NCBI GenBank assembly: GCA_021785935.1
Contig: JAJYOG010000003.1
Span: forward strand, 76,829-140,828
Source of the DNA: Actinomycetes bacterium
GTDB taxonomy: Bacteria > Actinomycetota > Thermoleophilia > BMS3ABIN01
Direction of reading: 5' to 3'
Length of the DNA stretch: 64,000 nucleotides
The notes beneath the pieces are model-generated. The model worked only from the letters and a program-made list of their open reading frames with translations, did no database searches and was not told the DNA's origin. Below, in pieces: positions 49,993-58,888 of this stretch (position 1 is the first letter of the stretch; each line of letters starts with the position of its first letter). A program made the position numbers and the translations under genes.

Positions 49993-51393
49993 TCAATGCC
50001 TGAAGCTATGCCCCGACTTCCTGGGCTTGTGCTCCGGGTGCGCCTTGAACCATTCCATATGCCGCTGGAAGTCGCTTAACAGCATGTCGGCGAGGTCACG
50101 ATTGAATCCTTCCTTGACCACGATGCGCAGGGCAGCAACATGATCGCAGTTTTTGGGGAAGGTATATGCCGGGACCTGCCAGCCCCGGTCGCGCAGTCGT
50201 TCCGACATATCAAAGACCGTGTAGTTGGTAGACTTTTTTGCCGCCTCAGTCATCCTGAAGGCGAAGACGGGAATATCGCTTCCATCCGTCATCAGTTCCA
50301 GCTGCTCGTATTGCGCCAGTTTGCCGGAAAGATATAGCGCCACATTCTGGCTGGCCTGATGGATGCGCCGGTATCCTTCCTTCCCCAGCCTGAGGAAGTT
50401 ATAGTACTGGGCCACGACCTGGCTGCCGGGACGCGAGAAATTAAGGGAAAACGTAGGCATCTGGCCACCTAGATAGTTCACCTTGAATACCAGTTCTTCC
50501 GGCAGGGCTTCCTTGGTGCGCCAGATTATCCAGCCGACCCCGGGGTAAACCAGGCCGTATTTGTGGCCGGACGCATTTATGGACTGGACCCTGGGCACCC
50601 GGAAGTCCCACTCCAGCTCCGGCTGCAGGAACGGCGCGATAAAACCGCCGCTGGCGCCATCGACGTGGATCGGGATATCCAGCCCCTTCTCTTCCTGCAG
50701 GCGGTCGAGCGCCGCGCCGATCTCCTGAACCGGTTCGTAACTGCCGTCAAAAGTGCTGCCCATAATGGCCAGCACCGCGATCGTGTTCTCGTCGCAGAGG
50801 CCGGCCGCCTCTTCCGCGCCGAGGTGATAGCGGCCCTCCTCCATGGGCACGAAACGGGGTTCGACGTCCCAGTAGACACAGAACTTTTCCCAGCAGACTT
50901 GCACATTGATGCCCATGACCATGTTGGGCCTGCCGGCCGCTTTGCCCTCGGCCTCGCGCCGCTGGCGCCACCTTTTCAGCAGCGCCATGCCGCCCAGCAT
51001 CGCCGCCTCGCTGGAACCTATCGTGGAAGTTCCTACCGCTTCCTCATCATCGGGAGAGTTCCAGAGGCGGGCGATCATGTTGACGCAACGTCCCTCGATC
51101 TCGGCCGTCTGCGGATATTCATCCTTGTCCGCCAGGTTCTTGGCGAGAGTCTCCGCCATCAGCCGGTCAGCCTCAGGCTCCATCCAGGTGCCGACAAACG
51201 TGGCCAGATTCAGGCGGGCGTTGCCATCGAGCATCAGCTCATCATGTACAAGGTAATAGGCCGTCTCCGGAAGCATCTCGCTTTCCGGCATCTCATATTT
51301 GGGGACATTCATCTCCATGGCCGCGCGGGCGAAAGACGGAGTCAGGGTCTCGCTGATATCACCCATTGTCTTGATAATTTTCTTCTTATGCAT
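49993..51393 (-). CDS. gadB: glutamate decarboxylase
   Basis: The 466-residue PLP enzyme starts at ATG 51393, behind GGGAGA. It has VGTSTIGSSEAAMLGGMALLKRW, HVDGASGGFIAPFLQPE and the PLP lysine in NASGHKYGLVYPGVGW. It converts glutamate to GABA and CO2, which consumes a proton and protects from acid. No GadC-type antiporter lies beside it. The neighbouring genes are a small lipoprotein and a decayed radical SAM gene. Confidence 0.93.
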   Translation of the reverse strand: MHKKKIIKTMGDISETLTPSFARAAMEMNVPKYEMPESEMLPETAYYLVHDELMLDGNARLNLATFVGTWMEPEADRLMAETLAKNLADKDEYPQTAEIEGRCVNMIARLWNSPDDEEAVGTSTIGSSEAAMLGGMALLKRWRQRREAEGKAAGRPNMVMGINVQVCWEKFCVYWDVEPRFVPMEEGRYHLGAEEAAGLCDENTIAVLAIMGSTFDGSYEPVQEIGAALDRLQEEKGLDIPIHVDGASGGFIAPFLQPELEWDFRVPRVQSINASGHKYGLVYPGVGWIIWRTKEALPEELVFKVNYLGGQMPTFSLNFSRPGSQVVAQYYNFLRLGKEGYRRIHQASQNVALYLSGKLAQYEQLELMTDGSDIPVFAFRMTEAAKKSTNYTVFDMSERLRDRGWQVPAYTFPKNCDHVAALRIVVKEGFNRDLADMLLSDFQRHMEWFKAHPEHKPRKSGHSFRH

Positions 51394-51483
51394 GGAAGTC
51401 TCCCGGTAGCGTTTGCCTGTCTTTACTTCCCATGTGGAGAAGTTCAAAAACCCGGACGGCGATACGGCCCGAAGATAAGGGGA

Positions 51484-52376
51484 TTAAGCAGTGGGGGTGG
51501 TGGAGGTGTTGTCTTCCTGAGGCAGCCCGGCGAGAAAATCATTCAGGCTGTTTCGTAAATCATTTATGGGGTTCCTGATCAAAATAAAATCGAGAAAATT
51601 GGCCGTGCGCTGAATTTTATTATAGTTCATTGCGGCTTCCGTTTCGGCGGAGCCAACCCTGAAGGAAGCATCATTCATCAGCGTATTGTCATGGTTCGGC
51701 ACGACGCTGATCTCATTATCCAGCTCGGCGACTGCTTTTTGCTCCCCGGTGATTATGCTTTCCAGGCCGCTTTTGTCCGCATCGCTTGCCGCATTTGACC
51801 GCAGGCCTATAAAGCCATTCGCTGCCTGGACATGCACCTGCCGTTTGGCCTGAAGCTGTACGATCAGGTCTGCATCGTACAACCTTGTCCCACTCGCGGA
51901 AACCGGCACGGTTTTGAGACCTTCCAGCTCCGCATTCCTGACAGTCCGAAGCCCTTCGGCAAATGACAGCTGAGTTTCAGTTTGCTTCAGCAGATCTGCT
52001 GCCTGCACCCAGTATTGCTTCAGGGTCTCGGCCTGAGTCGCGCAATCAGCGCACTCAGCAGGAGCCGGCGCCGGCTCGCGCGCCGCATCCGCTTTTATTG
52101 TCTCTTCCAGGGAAACCACCTTAGCCGAAAGTTTTTGCAGCTCTTCATCGGATAACCCTGAATTGCTTGCCGTTTCCCCGGTTATAGATTGGAAGAGTGT
52201 ATCTGCATAGTTCAGATCCTGCTGCAGCTGATAGGCACTCTGGATGAGATCGTGGTCAAAGTTTTTTGGGCTTCGCTGGGACCGCAGCCGGCAACAGTCC
52301 CAACGCAAAGAATTAGGCTGCAAGCTGCCAGAAAGAAAAGCAGATAGTGATAAATATGCCTGGGCAAGAATTTCAT
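51484..52376 (-). CDS. lipoprotein with apparent frameshift in an A-run
   Basis: The long frame has a poor N terminus. One frame over, ATG 52376 opens MKFLPRHIYHYLLFFL and a lipobox VGTVAGCGPS, a clear lipoprotein signal. That frame meets the main one at a six-A run (near 52260). A -1 shift there joins GPSEAQK to FDHDLIQSAYQLQQDLNYADTL, giving about 297 residues. The main part is helical with CADC near the middle and a Thr-rich end. A homopolymer sequencing error is the simplest cause; a programmed or transcriptional slip is possible. Function unknown. Confidence 0.6.
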
Positions 52377-52468
52377 GGAGCGATTGTATCATGGGAAATG
52401 CAGCTATATACATCCCGAAGATCTGGCGGTAAAATTGGCTTCCTACCATCGCGGGCCGGGGGACCAAA

Positions 52469-52672
52469 ATGGACTTTATGAGATACGTTGAAGTCGTATC
52501 GATTATACTTCTGACCTTGCTGGTCTTTTCCCTGATACCCTTCATGTGCGCGATTGTTGCGCAAAGAAGAAACAGGAATACGGTTTGCTGGTTCTTGCTG
52601 GGATTTCTGGGAGCATTTACCGTTGTTGCCCTCCTCGTTTTATTTGCTATTCAGATGATTGCTGCTCAATAG
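52469..52672 (+). CDS. small two-helix membrane protein
   Basis: The 67-residue product has two hydrophobic segments (VSIILLTLLVFSLIPFMCAIVA and FLLGFLGAFTVVALLVLFAI) joined by a short basic loop QRRNRNTVC. A G-rich ribosome-like site lies just upstream of ATG 52469. The fold recalls small two-helix superinfection-immunity-type proteins, but the family cannot be fixed. It is divergent from the lipoprotein at 51484. Confidence 0.55.
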   Translation: MDFMRYVEVVSIILLTLLVFSLIPFMCAIVAQRRNRNTVCWFLLGFLGAFTVVALLVLFAIQMIAAQ

Positions 52673-52700
52673 GATTCGTTCCTGTATTTGCTCCCGGTTT

Positions 52701-53462
52701 TTACTCCAGATGACTGATAACGAACGCGAGCAGAAACCCCGTTACCGTGATCAGCCCCGCGAAGTCATGGTCTTCGTGAAAGGCCACCGGGATCATGGTG
52801 TCCACCAGCATCGCCAGGATGGCCCCGGCGGCTACCGCCAATGAAATCGCATTGACATCCGGTGAGAAGTGACTGAAGAGAGCGTAGCCGGCAAGGGCCG
52901 CCACACCCGCGGCCAGGCCGATGACGATCCAGACCGAAAAAATATAGCGAAGCGGCCGGCCCGCCGCTTTCATGCCGGCCGAGCTGGCAAGTCCTTCCGG
53001 GATATTGGATATAAAGATGGCGGCAACCGTAACGACGCTGACAGCGCCGCCGGCAATCATACTGACGCCGATGGCGACCGACTCGGGAATGCCGTCGATT
53101 AAGGCTCCGATGGCGATAGCCATACCGCTGCCACTGATCTCGGCCTCAGATGGCTGCTTGACCATATTCATGCCATGATGTTTTCGGTGCTTGGCGCCGT
53201 AATGGTCGGGTGTCCAGCTCGCCCCGGTGAACAGCAGCGCCCCTCCCAGAAACCCGATGGAGGTCGAATCAAAACCACCCAGCTCGAAGGCGTTCGTGAT
53301 CAGGTCGATGGACAGCGCCGAGATCAGAACACCGGCGCCAAACGCCATGATGCCGGCTATCACCCGCTTCGACAGTTTCATGTAAACGCCGGCCAGTGAG
53401 CCCAGCACCAGAGCCGAGCCCGCCAGCAGCCCCCATAAACCCGCTTCCAGCCACAATGGCAT
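52701..53462 (-). CDS. ZIP-family divalent metal transporter
   Basis: The 253-residue protein has seven or eight membrane segments. The ZIP pattern appears as IAIGALIDGIPESVAIGVSM (helix 4) and FISNIPEGLASSAGMKAAG (helix 5), with the His/Glu/Asn metal-site residues partly changed: DGIPES and NIPEG keep the Glu. It would take up zinc, iron or a related ion. A His-rich loop (HRKHHGMN type) lies between helices 3 and 4. It is downstream of, and on the same strand as, the SulP gene. Confidence 0.85.
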   Translation of the reverse strand: MPLWLEAGLWGLLAGSALVLGSLAGVYMKLSKRVIAGIMAFGAGVLISALSIDLITNAFELGGFDSTSIGFLGGALLFTGASWTPDHYGAKHRKHHGMNMVKQPSEAEISGSGMAIAIGALIDGIPESVAIGVSMIAGGAVSVVTVAAIFISNIPEGLASSAGMKAAGRPLRYIFSVWIVIGLAAGVAALAGYALFSHFSPDVNAISLAVAAGAILAMLVDTMIPVAFHEDHDFAGLITVTGFLLAFVISHLE

Positions 53463-53525
53463 ACCTGCCTCCTCGCTGCGGTCCCTTGTTTATCGCCAGG
53501 CGGCGGCGCGATGCGTCGTACCGCT

Positions 53526-55223
53526 TCAGTCCTTTGAACCGGCCGCCGCGACGGCGTCATCGATCGTATAAAAAATCATGTCTGCTCCCAGGCGCTCGAT
53601 GATGCCGTCCCTCTCAAGCATCTTGTGCACCGGCCCCCGCACTTCCGCCATCGCCACCCTGGCGCCCTCGGCCCGAAGCTCTTTGATTAGCTGACTGAGC
53701 ATGATCGTCGCTGTAATGTCAGTGTGGGGAATCATCTCCATGTCGAGGACTACCATGGGCGGTTCGCGGTGCTCGCGGACCGCCGCCAGGATATGCTCGC
53801 GGATATATTCGGCGTTGCCAAAAAACATGACCCCTTCGATGCGGCAAACCAATGCCCCCGGAGCCTGCACCGTCTCGGGGTGATGATCCTGGTTCATCCA
53901 GTCGGTCGTCCCGGGCCTCTTGCCCAGAATCGCAACGCGCGGCCGGCTCGCCTCACGGATCAGTAGCGCGATCGAGATGCCGATCGCCAGAAGCAATCCC
54001 GGCAGAATATCGAATAATAAAACCCCCATGAGCGCCGCCAGTGATACAATCGGGCCTTCCACGCGCAGCGACGCATACCGGCGCAGCGTCTCCACATCCA
54101 GCATGTGCCTGACAGCATGAATGACAATGGCCCCAAGTGCCGCTTCCGGCAGATTATGGAAGACCGGCGTCAGAAACAGAAGCGTCGCGACAACGGTCAG
54201 GGAAGCAAACAGGTTGGAAAGCTCCGTTTTGGCGCCGGCGCCGTCGTTGGCGGCGCTGCCCGACAGGCCGCCACCGACGACAATGCCGCCAAACAGGCCG
54301 GAGCCAATGTTGGCGATGCCGACGGCTTTTAGCTCCTGGTTGGGATTGATGTCATAGCTGTACTTGGCAGCGAGGGTGCGCGCGGTCCCGAGGCTCTCGG
54401 CAAACGCTACGAGGGCGATGCCGCCCGCGGCGGGTAACATCGAGACGATATCAGCGAAGGCCACATCAGGGATGTTGAATCCGGGCAGGCCGCCTGGCAC
54501 CGTACCCACGATTGCCACTCCTTCATTGGTCAGGCTCAGTCCAGTAACCGCACCGATCCCGAGCACCAGGACCGCGAGCGCTCCCGGGATGCGGGGCACA
54601 AATCTGGTGAAGACAATCAGGATAACTAGAAAGGACGCACCCAGAGCCAGCGTCGTCATATTGGTCTGCCCAAGAGATCCGATAAGGCCGCGCACCATGG
54701 GGAAGAAATGGCCAGACACCTTCGGTACGCCCAGCAGCTTCGGCAGCTGCCGGACAATGATCAGCAGCGCCAGGCCGAAGATAAAGCCGGTGATCACCGG
54801 TCTGGCCATGAAATCGGAGACAAAGCCGAAGCCGATGATGCCCCCGATCAGAAACATCAGACCGGCCACGATTACAAGCGCCGCCACCATGGCGGCATAG
54901 CGCCCGGGGTCGGCGATCCCCAGGGAAACCACGGCAGCCGAGGTCATCACCGCCGTTGATGAAGTCGCTGAAACGGATACATGCCGGCTGGAACCGAACA
55001 GCGCATACAATACCAGGCCGGCGGCGGCGGCGTACAGGCCTGCCTGCGGCGGTACACCGACTATTCCGGCGTAAGCCATTCCCTCGGGTATCAGCAATCC
55101 CGCGAGGACCACACCTGCGATCGCGTCGCCCACCAACCATGAAGTATTATACCCGGGCAGCCACCCGGCTGCGGGAAGAAGTGACGCGAGCCGGCTGCTG
55201 CGCCTATACCCGGCTTCCGACAT
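53526..55223 (-). CDS. SulP-family anion permease with STAS domain
   Basis: The 565-residue protein has the SulP N-terminal signature (GLLIPEGMAYAGIVGVPPQAGLYAA) and about twelve membrane helices. A C-terminal STAS domain sits at about 440-560 (VVLDMEMIPHTDITATIMLSQL). SulP proteins move sulfate, bicarbonate or other anions; the substrate is not clear from sequence. It is followed on the same strand by the ZIP transporter. Confidence 0.9.
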   Translation of the reverse strand: MSEAGYRRSSRLASLLPAAGWLPGYNTSWLVGDAIAGVVLAGLLIPEGMAYAGIVGVPPQAGLYAAAAGLVLYALFGSSRHVSVSATSSTAVMTSAAVVSLGIADPGRYAAMVAALVIVAGLMFLIGGIIGFGFVSDFMARPVITGFIFGLALLIIVRQLPKLLGVPKVSGHFFPMVRGLIGSLGQTNMTTLALGASFLVILIVFTRFVPRIPGALAVLVLGIGAVTGLSLTNEGVAIVGTVPGGLPGFNIPDVAFADIVSMLPAAGGIALVAFAESLGTARTLAAKYSYDINPNQELKAVGIANIGSGLFGGIVVGGGLSGSAANDGAGAKTELSNLFASLTVVATLLFLTPVFHNLPEAALGAIVIHAVRHMLDVETLRRYASLRVEGPIVSLAALMGVLLFDILPGLLLAIGISIALLIREASRPRVAILGKRPGTTDWMNQDHHPETVQAPGALVCRIEGVMFFGNAEYIREHILAAVREHREPPMVVLDMEMIPHTDITATIMLSQLIKELRAEGARVAMAEVRGPVHKMLERDGIIERLGADMIFYTIDDAVAAAGSKD

Positions 55224-55261
55224 CCGGCACTCCTTTTAACGCAATTTTGCCCAGCTGTTTT

Positions 55262-55297
55262 CCGCGGCCAGGCCGCAATTATGCGGCCTGGCCGCGG
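55262..55297. terminator. perfect 16-bp hairpin between SulP and SpoIIM genes
   Basis: Bases 55262-55277 pair perfectly with 55282-55297 around an ATTA loop. No T-run follows on either strand. It lies upstream of the SulP start and downstream of the minus-strand SpoIIM stop (55417), so it probably ends that transcript. Confidence 0.55.
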
Positions 55298-55416
55298 TTA
55301 TGCCGCGAAGCCGGGATTTCCCGATATCATTCGCGGCAAAGGCATCTAATACCTGTTATCCACACATGGGAATCACCCGGTCAGCAAACGTATAACCAGT
55401 ACGGGGCCGGGAAGAA

Positions 55417-56106
55417 TCAGCCGGTCAGCAATCGCTGTACCAGGTAAGGGGTCAGATAGCCTTCGATCAATCCGGCGGCAAGAAAGAGGAAAATCAGAAT
55501 TGGCGCGGCCTCGAGCCAGCGCCCGTAGGCAATAGCGATACGGTTGGCGATCCTGGCGCCATACCGTCTTCCGATCACGATGATCGCTGACCGGACAGTC
55601 AGAGCAGTTGTTAACAGGATGGCAGGCGTTTCCAGAAACAGGTGGGGCATAGCCAGAAAAAAACTGATATTGCCGTTCGCGGCGGAATTAAGGCCGGCGG
55701 CGAATCCCGACATCATGCCTATTTCCAGTTCTTTATAGACGGCCAGAAGCGCGGTGAGCGGGATGAGAGAAAACACGCAAAGGAAAGAAACAATGCCGGC
55801 GTTATGAAAAATAATTGATGCCGCCGACTGCTCGCGCCAGGAATCGTAAAAAGAGGCGTAGAGGCTGCCAATAACAAGCTTTAACCTCTCTCCTACGTGG
55901 GGATTGGCGCCTTCTGTGCGAGACCATTGGATCAGTTCGGCTGCGCTTTCACGATTGTTGACGCCGGAAGTTTCGGCTTCGTGCCTCGCCAGAATGTATC
56001 CGGCAAGATTGGCAGCCACAAAAAGAGCCCCCAAAACCAGGAGAAGTTTTGTTTCCCTTCGTACCGGTTCAATTAAGAATCGACGTATATACCCACCGGC
56101 AGACAC
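55417..56106 (-). CDS. SpoIIM-family (stage II sporulation protein M) membrane protein
   Basis: The 229-residue protein has five or so membrane helices. The family segment IIFHNAGIVSFLCVFSLIPL carries the HN pair, and HLFLETPAILLTTALTVR is the usual later motif. In Bacillus, SpoIIM is part of the DMP complex that remodels peptidoglycan. Relatives without a sporulation role are common in Actinomycetota and archaea. Nothing else in the window points to sporulation. Confidence 0.85.
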   Translation of the reverse strand: MSAGGYIRRFLIEPVRRETKLLLVLGALFVAANLAGYILARHEAETSGVNNRESAAELIQWSRTEGANPHVGERLKLVIGSLYASFYDSWREQSAASIIFHNAGIVSFLCVFSLIPLTALLAVYKELEIGMMSGFAAGLNSAANGNISFFLAMPHLFLETPAILLTTALTVRSAIIVIGRRYGARIANRIAIAYGRWLEAAPILIFLFLAAGLIEGYLTPYLVQRLLTG

Positions 56107-56247
56107 TTTACCACTTAAATTCGCGATGTCTTAATCCTTTAAACAAAAAAACGAGTCTATGAGGATTGCCCGGAATCAGCGGAAATAAAACGTACTCGCC
56201 ATGCGGAAGGTTTTTACGAAGCTAGCCCGGATTCACCGGCGTAGCAG

Positions 56248-57717
56248 CTACCCCGGACTCACCGGTGTGCCGGGGCCGGTGTCAGAGGTACTGGTGGAAA
56301 TGCGCACGGTCGTCCCACTCTGCATATCCTTGATGAAGACATCGGACTTCTTGTTGGTATCTCCTTCAACCAGGTTGGGCGCGCCGGAGTCGAAGGCAAC
56401 GAAGCGCCCATCGGCGGAGATTGAGGCGAACTCGCTCTTCCCCTGGCCAATAATGCCGGCGGAACTGGTGGATACCGGGCTAAGGGCGCCGGTCTGCATG
56501 TCCTTGAGGAAGACGTTAGTCTTGCCCGAAGTGGCGTTAGTGTCACCAGGCACCAGATTGGGCGCATCGGAGCTAAAGGCTACCCAGCGGCCATCAGCGG
56601 AGACGGATACCGACGAGTAGCTGTCCTCCTCACCCTGCGCTCCGGCAGCGCTCACCGAAACCAGTGAAAGCGCTCCACTCTGCATATCCTTAAGAAAGAT
56701 ATCGCGTTTGGCGTTATTGTCGTCGGGCACAAGATTATCCGCTGCGGAATCAAAGGCGACAAAACGTCCGCTGGCCGAGATAGCTAGCGATCCCAGGCCG
56801 CTGGCTTCATTTCCCTGACCCCCCGCTCCCACCGACACCCTGGTAAGAGCGCCTGTCTGGATGTCCTTAACGTAAACATCTATCTTGCCGTTGGTGTCAT
56901 CCGGCGCCAGGTCAGTCGCATCCGAAAGGAAGGCAACGAAACGGCCGTCGGTGGAGATGGACGGCTGGGCGCAATCCCCATTGCTCTCGGTACCGTCCGC
57001 CGCGACTGAGACACGGCTGACCGCGCCGCTCTGCATATCCTTAAGGAAGATGTCTGACTTGCCATTGCCATCACCGGTAACGAGATTGGCTGCTGAGGAG
57101 CGGAAAGCCACGTAGCGTCCATCGCCCGAGATAGCCGGATGATCGCTATCGCGATTGCCTTGCGCTCCGGCGGTGCTGGCTGAAACAATCCTGGTCTCAC
57201 CGCTATTCAGGTTCTTGATAAAGACATCGGGGCAGTTCGTGTTGGTGCCGGCGGCGGACAGGCAATCGTTATTGGCATCACCCGCGGCCAAATTGGTGGC
57301 GGTCGAATCGAAGGCGACGAAGCGCCCATCCGCGGAGATCACCGGATTGTCACTGTCCCTGTTGCCATTGGCTCCATCAGAAGCCGTCGATGCGCGAGTG
57401 GTGACTCCGGTCTCTTTATCCTTGACATAGATACTATGGGCGCCGTTAGTGCTGCCAACTACAAGATTGGTGGCATCTGACCTGAAGGCAACCAGGCGGC
57501 CGTCGGCTGAGATAGACGGATGCGAGCTGGCGGCATCACCCTGAACATCGGGCGGTATGGTCGTGCGGGTCTGTGTCTCCGTAGTAGAAGTGATGGCGCC
57601 GCAGCCAGCTGTAAATACTGATATCGAAAACACCAGGGTCGCAATCAGCGCACCCAGGACCAGCGTCCCTGCTTTATCCCCGTTGATTTTTTCCACGAAT
57701 GATCTTCCCCTTATCAT
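56248..57717 (-). CDS. TolB-like beta-propeller lipoprotein
   Basis: I chose ATG 57717, giving 489 residues. A longer frame to 57840 would put 41 residues ahead of the signal peptide. The signal ends in a lipobox VFTAGC. Eight or more near-identical repeats follow, each about 50 residues, of the form ISADGRFVAFDS-ATNL with D-NN-KSDIFLKDMQSGA. They build a PD40/WD40-like propeller. The repeats are similar enough to suggest recent internal duplication. It does not carry the YAFW module of the other secreted proteins. Function unknown. Confidence 0.8.
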   Translation of the reverse strand: MIRGRSFVEKINGDKAGTLVLGALIATLVFSISVFTAGCGAITSTTETQTRTTIPPDVQGDAASSHPSISADGRLVAFRSDATNLVVGSTNGAHSIYVKDKETGVTTRASTASDGANGNRDSDNPVISADGRFVAFDSTATNLAAGDANNDCLSAAGTNTNCPDVFIKNLNSGETRIVSASTAGAQGNRDSDHPAISGDGRYVAFRSSAANLVTGDGNGKSDIFLKDMQSGAVSRVSVAADGTESNGDCAQPSISTDGRFVAFLSDATDLAPDDTNGKIDVYVKDIQTGALTRVSVGAGGQGNEASGLGSLAISASGRFVAFDSAADNLVPDDNNAKRDIFLKDMQSGALSLVSVSAAGAQGEEDSYSSVSVSADGRWVAFSSDAPNLVPGDTNATSGKTNVFLKDMQTGALSPVSTSSAGIIGQGKSEFASISADGRFVAFDSGAPNLVEGDTNKKSDVFIKDMQSGTTVRISTSTSDTGPGTPVSPG

Positions 57718-57956
57718 TTTTCTTAATCGAAAAATCCGGCGCCGGCGTTCAACCGAAGGTTGGATAATACGGCCCGGAAGCTCCTCCAGATGGCAGCGCG
57801 TACAAACACCAGAAGAAAAAGTACAGCGAAAAGGTGGCATTAGTCAATAATTCTGATATTTTTTACAGTCACCAGCGTTAGAAAATAGCAGGGATGCGGT
57901 AATATTGCTGGACGAGGCGCCGGCGCACCGCTTCCCCCAAAACACGGAGACAGAAA

Positions 57957-58397
57957 ATGCACACAACTTTTTCGAGGGTTTTTAAGCTCATAACCCTGAC
58001 CACCCCGTTATTGTTTATTGTGGCGCTTACCGGCTGCAACGTCTCCACCGCCAGCCTCTCCAACATCAAGGTCTGCGACCAGCTCGAAGGTGGCCAGTGC
58101 ACATCCGACATGGGCACATTCACCCCTGACACGCGGGTTTTTTATACCACCGCGAACCTCGATAGCGCCCCTTCGGGCACCAAAGTAGATATTAATTGGA
58201 GATATTTAAGCGGCGAGCTTGGCAACACGGCCCAGGACATAGATTCCGTGACCTTCACCTCTGAGGAAAATTCAAATTTCGTGCAATCATCCCTGGAGCG
58301 GTCGACACCAACCTGGCCCAAGGGCAATTACGAGGTTGTCCTCAAGATCAATACCGATAACGCAGATCCGGTCCACAAGAGTTTTAGCGTTAAATAG
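57957..58397 (+). CDS. small lipoprotein, unknown
   Basis: The 146-residue product starts at ATG 57957, behind GGAGA. It has a lipoprotein signal (LITLTTPLLFIVALTGC, Cys27) followed by a strand-rich domain with ICVCDQLEG-like VCDQLEGGQC and later KGNYEVVLKINTDN. It resembles an Ig-like or CARDB-type domain. No neighbour gives a clue to its role. Confidence 0.65.
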   Translation: MHTTFSRVFKLITLTTPLLFIVALTGCNVSTASLSNIKVCDQLEGGQCTSDMGTFTPDTRVFYTTANLDSAPSGTKVDINWRYLSGELGNTAQDIDSVTFTSEENSNFVQSSLERSTPTWPKGNYEVVLKINTDNADPVHKSFSVK

Positions 58398-58481
58398 CAG
58401 GCCTTCCTGAGGCCGAGAGCTTCCCAAGCAGCAGGCCAGGTGTTAGACTGGATTAGTTAATCCACTTCGCGGGGGTGCGAA

Positions 58482-58865
58482 ATGTCGGGTGGCGCCAAAA
58501 AAGGGCGGCGTCCAGTCGTATTCTGGACGATCTGTCCCGAATGTCTGACCTATATCTGGGTCGATGAATCTCAGGTGGCCAGGGAAGAAACGGCTTCCTG
58601 TCCTTATTGTGACCGGCCTATCTCCCTGCTGGGGGGCGAACAGCTCGCTGACAGCTGCCGCCAGCTTCAGGTCCTCATTGAAGAAATCGAACACCAGATC
58701 GCTCTGGTTCCAGCCGCGATCGATGTGCACCGTTTCCTTTATGAGCAGGTTGAATTCATCGCCAACGCTTTCAACGACCGCCTCGATGAGATCCAGGTAA
58801 AAAAGGATACCCAAGAAGCAAAAGACCTGGAATCACTCGACCTGGAAACGCACTCGACGAGTTAA
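58482..58865 (+). CDS. zinc-ribbon/coiled-coil protein, unknown
   Basis: The 127-residue protein has a zinc-ribbon-like pair, ICPEC near residue 16 and CPYC near 41. A long helical part (ADSCRQLQVLIEEIEHQIALV and onward) follows, and the C terminus is acidic and charged. It stands just before the P-type ATPase gene, 23 nt apart, and may share its transcript. No family is recognised. Confidence 0.55.
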   Translation: MSGGAKKGRRPVVFWTICPECLTYIWVDESQVAREETASCPYCDRPISLLGGEQLADSCRQLQVLIEEIEHQIALVPAAIDVHRFLYEQVEFIANAFNDRLDEIQVKKDTQEAKDLESLDLETHSTS

Positions 58866-58888
58866 AACCGGCGCTGGGGGTATAAAAT

